From positions 124,001-188,000 of the forward strand of contig JANXEW010000001.1 of the NCBI GenBank assembly GCA_025057995.1: DNA of 64,000 nt, read 5' to 3'. This DNA comes from Thermofilaceae archaeon. Its GTDB lineage: Archaea > Thermoproteota > Thermoprotei > Thermofilales > Thermofilaceae. Below, one piece after another: positions 8,601-16,131 of the stretch; position 1 is the stretch's first letter, and every line of letters begins with the position of its first letter. The translations under genes were made by a program, and so were the position numbers. The notes under the pieces were generated by a model. That model saw only the letters and a program-made list of their open reading frames with translations. It had not been told where the DNA came from and ran no database searches.

Positions 8601-10114
8601 GTCACGTTTCTCCACGTTTAGTCTACTACTCTCCAGCAGTCATCAATCTGGGACCTTACGCTCTACTAATAACCCACAACTCGACAACTCCCATACCAGT
8701 TGTTATAGGCCTTACACCGGAGGAAGCTACTACGCTATTGTCCGATGCCATGGTTAGAGGGTTAGAAAAACCCTTCCTTAGCGAAGACCAACTGGCAATT
8801 GTTATACCCTCTTCAATGGCTGAGACTCTCGGAGTCGACGTTGGGGACGAAGTCGAATTATACGGCATGAAGCTGGTTATCACTGGAGTATTTTCTGAAA
8901 CGGCTATGGACGCTAAAATGGATCCTGACGGTCGCCGAATGGCGCCTGTGGACTCAATATACTACGCGCAACTTCACGGTTTTGCAGTACCTCTAGGAGG
9001 TGCCGTCGTACCTCAGCCCTATGCATGGGGTAGGGTTGTAATAATGCCAAGTGGGCTTGTTAAGAAACTGGGTGGTAGGATTTCTACGGTTGATATACTT
9101 CTGAAACCTGAAGTTTCGGAAACAGAGTTTGAAGAGCTTGCCAGAAGATTGGCTTACTCTGTAGATGTGCTATGCTACGGAGCTAGAAAGGATGGATCGG
9201 CGATGGCTTACTCTAGATTCCCGACGTTCGCGGCGCTAGGTTGGGAAATGATGTTTGTGCCGTTCCTCATAACCTCCCTAAGCATAGTCGTATCGCTCTT
9301 AGGTAGCGTTAAGGAGAGGTCCAGGGAGATATTCACATACAGTAGCGTAGGCTTATCGCCGAGCGGCGCTATGCTCATGTTCATTACAGAATTCGCTATA
9401 TACGGGTTCATGGGTGCTACAGCTGGCTACTTCGCTGGCTGGGCTTTAAGCAAAGTTATGAGGACAGTGGGTGTCCTCCCGTATGCTTTCGTCTTCAATT
9501 ATGCATCGATAGCCATATCTCTTGTAGTTGTGTTGGTTCTATTCTCAACGCTCATCGCAGCCGCATACCCTGCATACCTCGCCTCGAAAATCGTGACCCC
9601 CTCCTTGGAGCGGAAATGGAAGGTTCCGAGAACGCCCAGGGGTAGCATGTGGGATATACCACTGCCTTTCAGAGTTCCCACTGAAAGGGAGGCTCAAGCC
9701 GTCATCATATACCTGCAGGAGTTCTATGTTGGGGCTGGCTATGAAAGAAGGTTGTTCAAAGTATCTTCCGAACCTAAAGCTGACATAAGGGAAAAGAGAT
9801 TGGTTTTCAATGTCAGACTATACCCCTATGATACGGCGACAGAACAAGAGGTTACTCTCTATTTCATTAGGGAGAGGGTAGGTGGATGGAGGGCGGCGGT
9901 TAGCTTGAGGCTGCTTAAAGGACTTGGAAACGTGTGGACCGGACCATCGCAGTACGGGTTCATCGATGATTTAAGAAAACAGATGCTGCTCTGGGGTACC
10001 TTGCCATCTTCTGAGAGAGCTAAGTACTTAAGGAAGGTATATGAAGCTTTAACCGAAAGTGAAAATATGATGAGCTCAGAACAAGCGAAAGGTGAGCGGG
10101 AGCCTAAGAGCTGA
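5630..10114 (+). CDS. M28-peptidase-like ectodomain fused to FtsX/MacB-type permease
   Basis: A 1494-residue protein starting at GTG 5630. A signal peptide (about 1-24) is followed by a PA-like segment (about 125-195) and an M28-like domain (about 235-510). HFDSW near 258 keeps the first zinc-ligand His and Asp. The usual 'SGEExGLxGSxxY' element near 304 reads SGHWNGLTGSREF, so the catalytic Glu and the ligand Glu are replaced by His and Trp; peptidase activity is doubtful. Three or more membrane spans lie at about 795-880. A conserved NMRKRPLRSILTLVPIAVF entry into an FtsX-like permease follows near 910, with an extracellular core (about 945-1200), the last membrane spans (about 1205-1320) and a soluble cytoplasmic tail. 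No ABC ATPase is adjacent. Confidence 0.8.
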   Translation: MNKFTVWAGILTFLALTLPIIVAQPQDNSLESKIRGAMRGYNYSRVLELAERISALGSRAPGYRGYEEVRQFIIRQVSSLNLTFLQQNFTMLAPVESESYVEILEPTRLRLKAFSLWPNGGISAGRGEKEGYLVYVGKGDLEDFDGKPVNGSIVVMEYDGSGDNWLNALRFGAKAVIFLGGGSPEREALNKFDFLAPIPFMRLYLEPGEAAKLRELLGRGLVKAKVSTDMELKEVTGYNVLVKLPGTRETNGIIVFVAHFDSWCVVPALANSTEEALSTAALLELMRYFTLNKPERTAWFLFTSGHWNGLTGSREFVKWVILQDPELLRGEKTIWYVMGLDISADVPTASLIYVGHFYQTSGRTFITTKFYWLQGAVNSYTPLINEFLLNETGLPRSEGLRRVVATLGAVRPIDLTHGPEWMWSSTMSKPYVLDTEPFVVAGMAAFTMRTSYSYRPLEGEPGSDLSYVRERFEDRVLPQLASAAAIAAGLLNEQEIGVMKSLITPTRLHPLLYWGFLDLQVQVLQYNITKGWYDSVPYAIVRVSRWSSYPFAWMLVKADANGTALIYGVTPQGLNSWYVEAWRPINETLMLAPAWGMRSGGTSTVTLLVARGYTSVYVMPMNVRVLMDLYNPRLMRRTLDDPRYASSNVWAGGGSWPSQFETSTGITPLYTFVSSNERTGTYLIFSSFVENLTITQVIGGRWPAGVTIGSERVHWAFDYAVGTYTLTSQRYEIVSSREVRRLSADLLLEYSRHYVDEAYKSLRSLEWSKAYRSALAAWSYSSRSYSDEVMPLFDECIRSAVTFVPFIAVTAYFIERLLIRSEGFRMIFNVLLFEIALFLLFALIHPAFWVVPSTLLAALAIGLLALIAIVFWVFYREARDIVSEVAAKTLGYHEVVTERTAATLMAVSLSTENMRKRPLRSILTLVPIAVFAMAMVSLASVSPHTAVLPKQIENVRAPFYGFVLKRGYATLGDVLDYPTVEMLKAIVGDRGHVSPRLVYYSPAVINLGPYALLITHNSTTPIPVVIGLTPEEATTLLSDAMVRGLEKPFLSEDQLAIVIPSSMAETLGVDVGDEVELYGMKLVITGVFSETAMDAKMDPDGRRMAPVDSIYYAQLHGFAVPLGGAVVPQPYAWGRVVIMPSGLVKKLGGRISTVDILLKPEVSETEFEELARRLAYSVDVLCYGARKDGSAMAYSRFPTFAALGWEMMFVPFLITSLSIVVSLLGSVKERSREIFTYSSVGLSPSGAMLMFITEFAIYGFMGATAGYFAGWALSKVMRTVGVLPYAFVFNYASIAISLVVVLVLFSTLIAAAYPAYLASKIVTPSLERKWKVPRTPRGSMWDIPLPFRVPTEREAQAVIIYLQEFYVGAGYERRLFKVSSEPKADIREKRLVFNVRLYPYDTATEQEVTLYFIRERVGGWRAAVSLRLLKGLGNVWTGPSQYGFIDDLRKQMLLWGTLPSSERAKYLRKVYEALTESENMMSSEQAKGEREPKS

Positions 10115-10115
10115 A

Positions 10116-11072
10116 CTAGCTCGGCGAACTGAGCTCTACTTTAATTCCAATTTCCTCTAACAATTTTGCTTTGCTTTCAAACCTTTGTTTGTTCACAAAC
10201 CTAGCTACAATCATGACCCCTTCTCCGGAGCCTCGAGCTCCCCAATACTCTTCCTTATCGTAGACGTTGGTGAAGGCGTCCGCAAGCCTTAATATAGCGG
10301 CTAACCTGAGGCTCTTCTCGCCCAGCTTCTCCATTTCAGGGTCCTTCCTAGGTTCTGTATGTCTCCTATGATGTCTGATGCAAAAAAGGAGTAGAGGTAT
10401 ATCAAAGTCTTCTTCTAGTTTTGAGGCATGTGAACCTACAATATGTGCACTAACCTCCTCGTGACCCCTCTCGGAAAAATACCTTCCTATATCATGGAGG
10501 AAAGCTGCTGCGTAGAGAGTTGCAAGCTCTCGCTTTGTGAAACCATTTCCTTCTGTGAGAGCCGTGGCTATATCTAAGCTTATATGGGCGACAGTTGAAG
10601 CGTGCTCAAGCCCAGAACCAAAGTCATAAAGCTTGCCGAGTTCAAAAAGCTTGTGAATTTTTTCTGTATCCAGCAGCTGAAGCAGTCTAGCGTACCACGA
10701 GAGCGCTAGCTCTTGAACGGGGCTTAGAGGGCAAGTAAAAGTGCTGTCAAGGCCCCAAGCGACGGCCAAAGCATTAGCTAGAAAACAGCTTCTATCATCG
10801 CTCTCTTGTGAACCCTGCACCAAGACCCTACCTTCCGCTCTCAAGATAGCGCGTCCGATGAAGGCCAGTTCGTTTATCTCTTCAACAGGTCTTGTGGAAA
10901 GAGACTGGAGAACAAAATCGATGATGGCAACGCCGAGCTCACTTGCTGTGCTTCGAAACTCGTTGCAGCTTGGATCTAGACTTATGATCAGCTTCAAACC
11001 TTTTTCATACTCTTTCTTTACTAGCTCTGGGGAAGGGCAAGGGGACAACACAAGGGGGTTCTCCAGAGTCAA
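10116..11072 (-). CDS. Pseudo-protein-phosphatase / HD phosphohydrolase fusion
   Basis: A 318-residue two-domain protein from a TTG start. Residues 1-115 follow the archaeal dual-specificity phosphatase pattern: LVLSPCPSPELV at the N-terminus, IIDF with the general-acid Asp at 52, and VLVQGSQESDDRS at 83-95. In the active-site loop the catalytic Cys position is Ser88, while Arg94 remains six residues later, so the domain should be catalytically dead but may still bind phosphate. Residues 150-270 form an HD domain: H157, HD at 193-194, HH at 234-235 and D265, the metal ligands of HD nucleotidases and phosphodiesterases. It lies 38 bases after bax1 and is likely in the xpb-bax1 transcript. Substrate unknown. 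Confidence 0.75.
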   Translation of the reverse strand: MTLENPLVLSPCPSPELVKKEYEKGLKLIISLDPSCNEFRSTASELGVAIIDFVLQSLSTRPVEEINELAFIGRAILRAEGRVLVQGSQESDDRSCFLANALAVAWGLDSTFTCPLSPVQELALSWYARLLQLLDTEKIHKLFELGKLYDFGSGLEHASTVAHISLDIATALTEGNGFTKRELATLYAAAFLHDIGRYFSERGHEEVSAHIVGSHASKLEEDFDIPLLLFCIRHHRRHTEPRKDPEMEKLGEKSLRLAAILRLADAFTNVYDKEEYWGARGSGEGVMIVARFVNKQRFESKAKLLEEIGIKVELSSPS

Positions 11073-11110
11073 CTCACCTAGAATCTGTACAAAAACCCAA
11101 CTAAATAAGC

Positions 11111-12529
11111 CTACTTGATCTTCTTTACTCTAGCACGTGAAGGGTCTAGAGTCTCCCATTCAACGGTGTAACCGAGCTTCTCGAGAATATCTATCGAGTC
11201 GCTATTCCTAACCCCAGCTTTTTCTAATTCGCTTACAGCTTCCTCGAGAGTTCTCCCAGATAGATCCGGCAGTTTTTCCCCTATATTATCGACATCAACA
11301 GTGTATTTTTCTTCTATCTCGACTGTTTTCTCAGTTTCGTTAAGGAAGCGTTTAATAACAGGGTAAAGGTCGACGCCCCGGATTCTTCTCCTAAATAGAA
11401 CAACCTCGTGTGGCAAGCCCTCTATTGATGAACAAGAGAGGTCCCGGTCAACAGCCACGATCATTCTCACATCCTTTAGCTCTTTCAGCTTCCTAAGTTT
11501 TCTTTCCAAGTAATCTTTTGTCCAAAAGCCGACTATTTCAATGTAGACCTTATTGCCGCGGTGGGAGACTGAGAAGTCAGGTATAAGGATTTGCTTCCCA
11601 GCTACTAGCGGTTCTGGTTCACGTTTAACTACCCAATTAGAAGAGACTCTTGAAATACTCTTGAAGAACTCTCTCTCCACATTGCTATCGAAAAGTGGTT
11701 CAACTTCCTCACGTCTCCTTGGGAAAAGGTTGATACTTGAGCTATTCAACTTGAACTTCAATTTACTTCTACGTCCCTCGATATCAGCTAGTAGAAGCCA
11801 AGAATCAGCTAGCATTACGTAAGGTATAAGCCTCGCTAATCTAGTGCCGTACCTCCTAGTTTGCTTGAGTAGAGAAACAGGGCCATCTATCAGTAACCTC
11901 ACGCCGCCACTCGCCTCTTCAGCTATGTAGAGCAAGCCTAGTTTCTTAACAGTCCTCAACAGCCACTTAACTGTTGCGCCATCACATTTGAACCATACAT
12001 CGAGGTGCATAGCTCTAAAAAGGAGGGTTTGAACCATTGAAAGGTTACATTCTCTAACTAAGTCCACAGGCGTAAACTCAGGAGGTTTGATCAACACTTC
12101 ATCCTGGTACCTAGTAAGCAGTAGTTCAAGATCTTCTATTCTACAGTTTAATCTAGTTGCAATGTTTTGCAGGACTTTTACTCTCTCTTCATCCCGGACG
12201 GCGATACCGTAAACACTTCCAGCTTCCTTGAAGATCTCAAGCCTAGCTTTAACCGGGTCGACGGGTATTCTGAGGGGCTCGAATTTCGCTTTTCTCAAAG
12301 CTAGGGTGACCATAGCCTTCGCTAAGCGTAAATCAATGCCTGACTCTACGGCTAGCTCCTCAAGTTCCCTGAGCTCTTCTTCAAGCTCCTTTCGACCTTT
12401 CCCAACTCCTTGACGAATCCGATCTAGTATTTCAGCCGCTATGGCTAGAGGGAGACCCTCAGGTTCGAGAAGCTGAGGTTCTACATAACCGTTTCTGACC
12501 TTAGCTACGAGAAGGTTAGAAGGTAGCAT
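11111..12529 (-). CDS. bax1: Bax1-type endonuclease (DUF790), XPB partner
   Basis: A 472-residue protein of the Bax1/DUF790 family, a structure-specific endonuclease that binds archaeal XPB and cuts DNA bubbles. The N-terminal region (about 1-270) has the family pattern starting MLPSNLLVAKVRNGYV. The PD-(D/E)XK-like core is near 310-340, with ILIPDF giving the Asp and VYIEIVGFW giving the Glu. A roughly 60-residue C-terminal extension follows. The start overlaps the end of the helicase gene by 14 bases, the usual arrangement of this pair, which implies translational coupling. Together they are regarded as an archaeal nucleotide excision repair module. Confidence 0.88.
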   Translation of the reverse strand: MLPSNLLVAKVRNGYVEPQLLEPEGLPLAIAAEILDRIRQGVGKGRKELEEELRELEELAVESGIDLRLAKAMVTLALRKAKFEPLRIPVDPVKARLEIFKEAGSVYGIAVRDEERVKVLQNIATRLNCRIEDLELLLTRYQDEVLIKPPEFTPVDLVRECNLSMVQTLLFRAMHLDVWFKCDGATVKWLLRTVKKLGLLYIAEEASGGVRLLIDGPVSLLKQTRRYGTRLARLIPYVMLADSWLLLADIEGRRSKLKFKLNSSSINLFPRRREEVEPLFDSNVEREFFKSISRVSSNWVVKREPEPLVAGKQILIPDFSVSHRGNKVYIEIVGFWTKDYLERKLRKLKELKDVRMIVAVDRDLSCSSIEGLPHEVVLFRRRIRGVDLYPVIKRFLNETEKTVEIEEKYTVDVDNIGEKLPDLSGRTLEEAVSELEKAGVRNSDSIDILEKLGYTVEWETLDPSRARVKKIK

Positions 12530-13883
12530 CTTCTACCCCTTTGAGAGCTTTACCCCGTTTTTGTGAGATGTTCACTTCCTTAGTTCCAGCTGTTACAACC
12601 TCATAGAGCACAGCTCTCTTCCCCTTACGCGGGCGAAGTATTCTCCCGAGCCTTTGTACGAATTCCCTCCGACTACCAGTGCCGCTGAGGATGATGGCGA
12701 CGTTAGCGTCAGGCACGTCAACCCCCTCTTCAAGCACCTTACTAGTTACAAGAGCGTGCACTTTACCTTCTCTAAAGGCTGACATGATCATCTTGCGCTC
12801 GTCTTCAGGGGTCTTGTAAGTCACCTCGGGTATCAGGAACTTCGAAGATATAGCTCTCACGATGTCGGCGTGTTCAGCAAATATCAGGATTTTGTCATCC
12901 CTGTGTTTAGCTAGAATGTCTCTAAGTAGATCTAGCTTCATTGACGCGTGGAGAGCTATCCTCCTAGCTCTAAACCAGGCGAGGAGAGCTTCTCTAGCTT
13001 CAGGATCCCGTACGCTTAACGCTATAAGTTTCTCGAAGTCTTTCTGGTTGCGCATTTTCAATCCCTTCTTTCTCAGAAATGACTTATAGACCGTGGAGAA
13101 CTTCTTGTATTCTTCACGCTCTCCTTTAGACATGTGAGCGTACACGCGGATGATGTCAAACTCAGCTAACCATTTTCCAGCCATATCACTCAAGTAACGC
13201 CTGTAAACTACGGGACCGACAAGGTAGGGTAAGTGGACGTGTAACCCGTCCTCCCGCTCCGGCGTAGCGGTCAACCCCATCCTCCAGGGGGCGGCGCAAA
13301 GTTCAGCTATCTGTCTATATCCTGGACTGGGTAGGTGATGGACTTCATCGAAAACTATCATAATGAATTTGTCACCCAGTTGCTCAACGTTTATGTAGGC
13401 TGAGTCGTAAGTGGCTACTGTGACACAGGCTACTTTCTTTTCGCCGCCACCGTACCTGCCTGGGGTCAGTCCTAAGTGCCTCTTTATGCCCTCCTCCCAC
13501 TGATCCATCAACTCAATGGTGGGTACGACGATTAGTGTTGGGCAAGCGAGTTTCGCTACCGCTGCAATCGCAATGAGGGTTTTACCTGTACCTGTAGGGA
13601 GCGATATAACGCCTCTTTTCTCCTTCAACCAGGCTTCCAAGGCCTCACGCTGGTAACTTCTCAATTGCAGCTCTTGAGGGGTAATATAACATTGAAGTGG
13701 GTGGAGGACATCGTCCTCGCATTCAATGCCAAGGAGATTCAATGTCTCTTTCAGCCACCTGTACTGTATTGCAAGGGCTCGATAGCATCCGGTTCGCGGA
13801 TCGTACTTGAAGTATGCCGCCACGAGTGGCGGCGGTTCCTCTCGGAGGATGATAGTTCCAGAGCTCCACTCTAGTCTGACCAT
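12516..13883 (-). CDS. xpb: XPB-type SF2 DNA helicase
   Basis: A 455-residue XPB/Rad25 helicase. Walker A LPTGTGKT is at 95-102, the DEVH box at 179-182, TAT at 205-207 and the RED motif at 210-212. A C-terminal RecA-like domain carries motif VI as QRLGRILRPRKGK. The N-terminal damage-recognition domain (about 1-70) is short, as in other archaeal XPBs. It opens double-stranded DNA for the Bax1 nuclease encoded immediately downstream. The promoter is a TATA-like box about 30 bases upstream of the ATG (minus-strand CTTTATAT). The gene is divergent from the thioredoxin reductase-like gene. Confidence 0.95.
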   Translation of the reverse strand: MVRLEWSSGTIILREEPPPLVAAYFKYDPRTGCYRALAIQYRWLKETLNLLGIECEDDVLHPLQCYITPQELQLRSYQREALEAWLKEKRGVISLPTGTGKTLIAIAAVAKLACPTLIVVPTIELMDQWEEGIKRHLGLTPGRYGGGEKKVACVTVATYDSAYINVEQLGDKFIMIVFDEVHHLPSPGYRQIAELCAAPWRMGLTATPEREDGLHVHLPYLVGPVVYRRYLSDMAGKWLAEFDIIRVYAHMSKGEREEYKKFSTVYKSFLRKKGLKMRNQKDFEKLIALSVRDPEAREALLAWFRARRIALHASMKLDLLRDILAKHRDDKILIFAEHADIVRAISSKFLIPEVTYKTPEDERKMIMSAFREGKVHALVTSKVLEEGVDVPDANVAIILSGTGSRREFVQRLGRILRPRKGKRAVLYEVVTAGTKEVNISQKRGKALKGVEDATF

Positions 13884-13908
13884 CGTCCTTTAGAACCTTT
13901 TAAACCTA

Positions 13909-13917
13909 GATATAAAG
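13909..13917 (-). promoter_or_regulatory. TATA-like box for xpb
   Basis: Read on the minus strand this is CTTTATATC. Its centre is about 30 bases before the ATG of the helicase gene at 13883, as expected for an archaeal promoter with a leaderless or very short 5' end. Confidence 0.5.
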
Positions 13918-13962
13918 GATAACCAATGAGTAGAACAAAAGTAAAGGGGGGTTGATGATGCC

Positions 13963-13970
13963 TTTTTATA
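13963..13970 (+). promoter_or_regulatory. TATA-like box for the thioredoxin reductase-like gene
   Basis: TTTTTATA is centred about 26 bases before ATG 13992. That distance places the transcription start on or next to the start codon. No ribosome-binding site is visible, so a leaderless mRNA is likely. Confidence 0.55.
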
Positions 13971-13991
13971 CCGTTAATTCAGAGTCCACGT

Positions 13992-14957
13992 ATGGATCAG
14001 GAGGTTTACGATGTCCTGATAATTGGGTCGGGTATAGCCGGTTTGACCGCCGCACTCTATTCAGCTAGACAAGGGCTAAAAACAATTATTGTGAGCGCCG
14101 ACCTCGGCGGTCAGCTTGTCATGGCTCCAGAGATCCAGAACTTTCCAGGTTTCGAGAGCATAAGAGGGTATGAGCTTATCCAAAGAGTTGAAGCTCAAGT
14201 AAGGGCGTACGACGTTGAAGTGGTTTACGACGAGATACAGGAGTTAAGTAGACAAGGGGAGTACTTCGTAGCTAAAGGGTTATCAAGCGAGTATAGAGCT
14301 TTTACCGTCGTACTGGCCTGCGGTAAAGCTCCAAAGGAGTTGGGCGTTCCAGGGGAAAAGGAGCTTAGAGGGAAGGGCGTCTCCTATTGTGTGGTCTGTG
14401 ATGCTCCACTGTTTAAGGGTAGAACAGTCGCTTTAGTGGGTTGGGGTCACCACGGGTGGGAAAGCGTAAACACTCTAGCTGGATACGCTAGAAAGGTTTA
14501 CTGGGTCTTTCCTAGCGCAGAGCCTTACGACGACGAAGAGGCTGTGCGTAGCTTGTTATCAAGAGGAGTTGTGGAACTCGTCCCCCGAGCCCAGCTGGTA
14601 GCCGTAAAGGGTTCAAAACGCGTGGAAGCTCTTGTCGTCAGAAACAGGGATACGGATGAGGAGCGTGAGATTCAGTTGGACGGTGTTTTCATTGAAATAG
14701 GATATGAGCCAAAGACGGGTTTCTTGAAAGGGTTTGTTAACCTAAATGACAAAGGTGAAGTGGTGGTTGACAGGGAGGGCAGAACGTCTATGCCAGGCGT
14801 TTTCGCTGCCGGAGACGTAACCGATATGCCTTACAAGCAAGCTGTTATAGCTGCGGGAATGGGGTCGATAGCGGCTCTATCAGCGTATAAGTACTTGATG
14901 GAGGTCCGCGGCAAGAAGGTAGCAGTATTGAGTGATTGGAGACACGGGAAACGATAG
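13992..14957 (+). CDS. Thioredoxin reductase-like flavoprotein disulfide oxidoreductase
   Basis: A 321-residue protein of TrxR length. The FAD motif GSGIAG is at 12-17, the redox pair CVVC at 133-136, and the C-terminal FAD motif FAAGDVTD near 270. The NAD(P) motif that usually reads GGGxSAxE is GWGHHGWES at 150-158, and the downstream HRRxxxRA signature that binds the NADPH phosphate is missing. It probably reduces a thioredoxin or glutaredoxin-like partner, but the electron donor may be NADH, ferredoxin or another flavin system, as reported for some archaeal TrxR relatives. It converges on hypE. Confidence 0.82.
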   Translation: MDQEVYDVLIIGSGIAGLTAALYSARQGLKTIIVSADLGGQLVMAPEIQNFPGFESIRGYELIQRVEAQVRAYDVEVVYDEIQELSRQGEYFVAKGLSSEYRAFTVVLACGKAPKELGVPGEKELRGKGVSYCVVCDAPLFKGRTVALVGWGHHGWESVNTLAGYARKVYWVFPSAEPYDDEEAVRSLLSRGVVELVPRAQLVAVKGSKRVEALVVRNRDTDEEREIQLDGVFIEIGYEPKTGFLKGFVNLNDKGEVVVDREGRTSMPGVFAAGDVTDMPYKQAVIAAGMGSIAALSAYKYLMEVRGKKVAVLSDWRHGKR

Positions 14958-14991
14958 CAGCCCGGCTGATCCTTAAGTCTCCCTAGCAACA

Positions 14992-14998
14992 TTTTTTT
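14992..14998 (+). terminator. T-run terminator after the TrxR-like gene
   Basis: Seven consecutive T residues lie 34 bases after the stop at 14957. Archaeal RNA polymerase commonly terminates on such U-tracts without a hairpin. The run overlaps the stop codon of the convergent hypE gene. Confidence 0.4.
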
Positions 14999-16031
14999 AA
15001 CAGATACGAGGCACAAGTTCCCCAGTTGGGGCTTCAAGTATCCTGTGTCCGCCTACCTCTGTACGTAGCAAGACGATTCCAGCATACCTGCCCCCTTCTC
15101 TAACTTCGCCCACGATCCTGGCGTCGTGAAAACCGTATCTCTTAATGTCTACAAGTACATCCTCGGCGCTCTCTCTATCTACGCCTAGGACGGCAACTCC
15201 TTCGCTAGCCAAGTAAAGCGGGTCAAGGCCGAGTAGCTCAGCGTAGCTTCGGACCTGCTGCCTAACTGGTATCTCCCCCTCTTCCACGACTATCACTGTA
15301 CCAGTTTTCTTAGCCCACTCGTTCAAGACGGCTGCTAAACCTCCACGAGTCGGATCTCGAGCGGCGTGAACGCTTCCACCCCATCGCTCAAAAACGTTCA
15401 GTAGAGCGGTAAGTGGTTTAACATCGCTCACCAATCCTTCCCCTTCTACACTTAACCCTTGTTGAAGGGCGAGTATAGTAGCTCCATGATCGCCAAGGTA
15501 CCCCGTGACTATGATTTTATCCCCTGGTTTAAGCATCGAATCAACGATCGGTTGCTTAGACACCCCTATACAAGTAGTTGAAAAGATTATCGTGTCAAGC
15601 GAGCCTCGGGGCATGACCTTAAAGTCTCCTCCTAGCAGAGCAACCTGTTCGCTTCTAAGAATCTCGAGAAACGACTCGTAAACTCTACTGAGTAACTCGA
15701 TATCCAATCCTTCAGCAGCAACTATCGCGTCTAAAACAGCTAACGGTTTACCCCCCATCATAACGACGTCGTTTATCGAGCCACACGCTGCTAACTTACC
15801 TATGTCGCCGCCAGGGAACACCAAAGGATTGACCGTGTAGGCATCTACAGACACAACGATATGTTCGCCGCTAGCTAGAGGGATTGTTGCCCCATCATCG
15901 GTTTCATGTAGACCCACGCCCCCTAGTGAGGAGATGCTCTCCTCAACTCTTGAAAAGACGAGCCACTCGAGCAACTCGTTCATCTCCCTTCCTCCCGCAC
16001 CGTGAGCCAGAGAAATCTTCCGAATGTTCAT
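14997..16031 (-). CDS. hypE: Hydrogenase maturation protein HypE
   Basis: A 344-residue HypE that dehydrates the carbamoyl group on its own C-terminal cysteine to make the cyanide ligands of the NiFe-hydrogenase Fe atom. The N-terminal LAHGAGGREMNELL, the PurM-like ATP-binding core with DPTRGGLAAVLNEWA, and the invariant C-terminal tail PRIC (Cys344) are all present. It lies alone here, about 6.5 kb from hypC and hypD, and no hypA, hypB or hypF is visible in the window. The start ATG is followed directly by the conserved N-terminus. Confidence 0.95.
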   Translation of the reverse strand: MNIRKISLAHGAGGREMNELLEWLVFSRVEESISSLGGVGLHETDDGATIPLASGEHIVVSVDAYTVNPLVFPGGDIGKLAACGSINDVVMMGGKPLAVLDAIVAAEGLDIELLSRVYESFLEILRSEQVALLGGDFKVMPRGSLDTIIFSTTCIGVSKQPIVDSMLKPGDKIIVTGYLGDHGATILALQQGLSVEGEGLVSDVKPLTALLNVFERWGGSVHAARDPTRGGLAAVLNEWAKKTGTVIVVEEGEIPVRQQVRSYAELLGLDPLYLASEGVAVLGVDRESAEDVLVDIKRYGFHDARIVGEVREGGRYAGIVLLRTEVGGHRILEAPTGELVPRIC

Positions 16032-16131
16032 AACAGAGTTCGCGAGACCAACTGGATTAACCTTTTGCTAGAAGGACATACAACACTCTGGAATAAAAAG
16101 GGATCTACCGGTCTTTGTGGTTTAGAACTCT

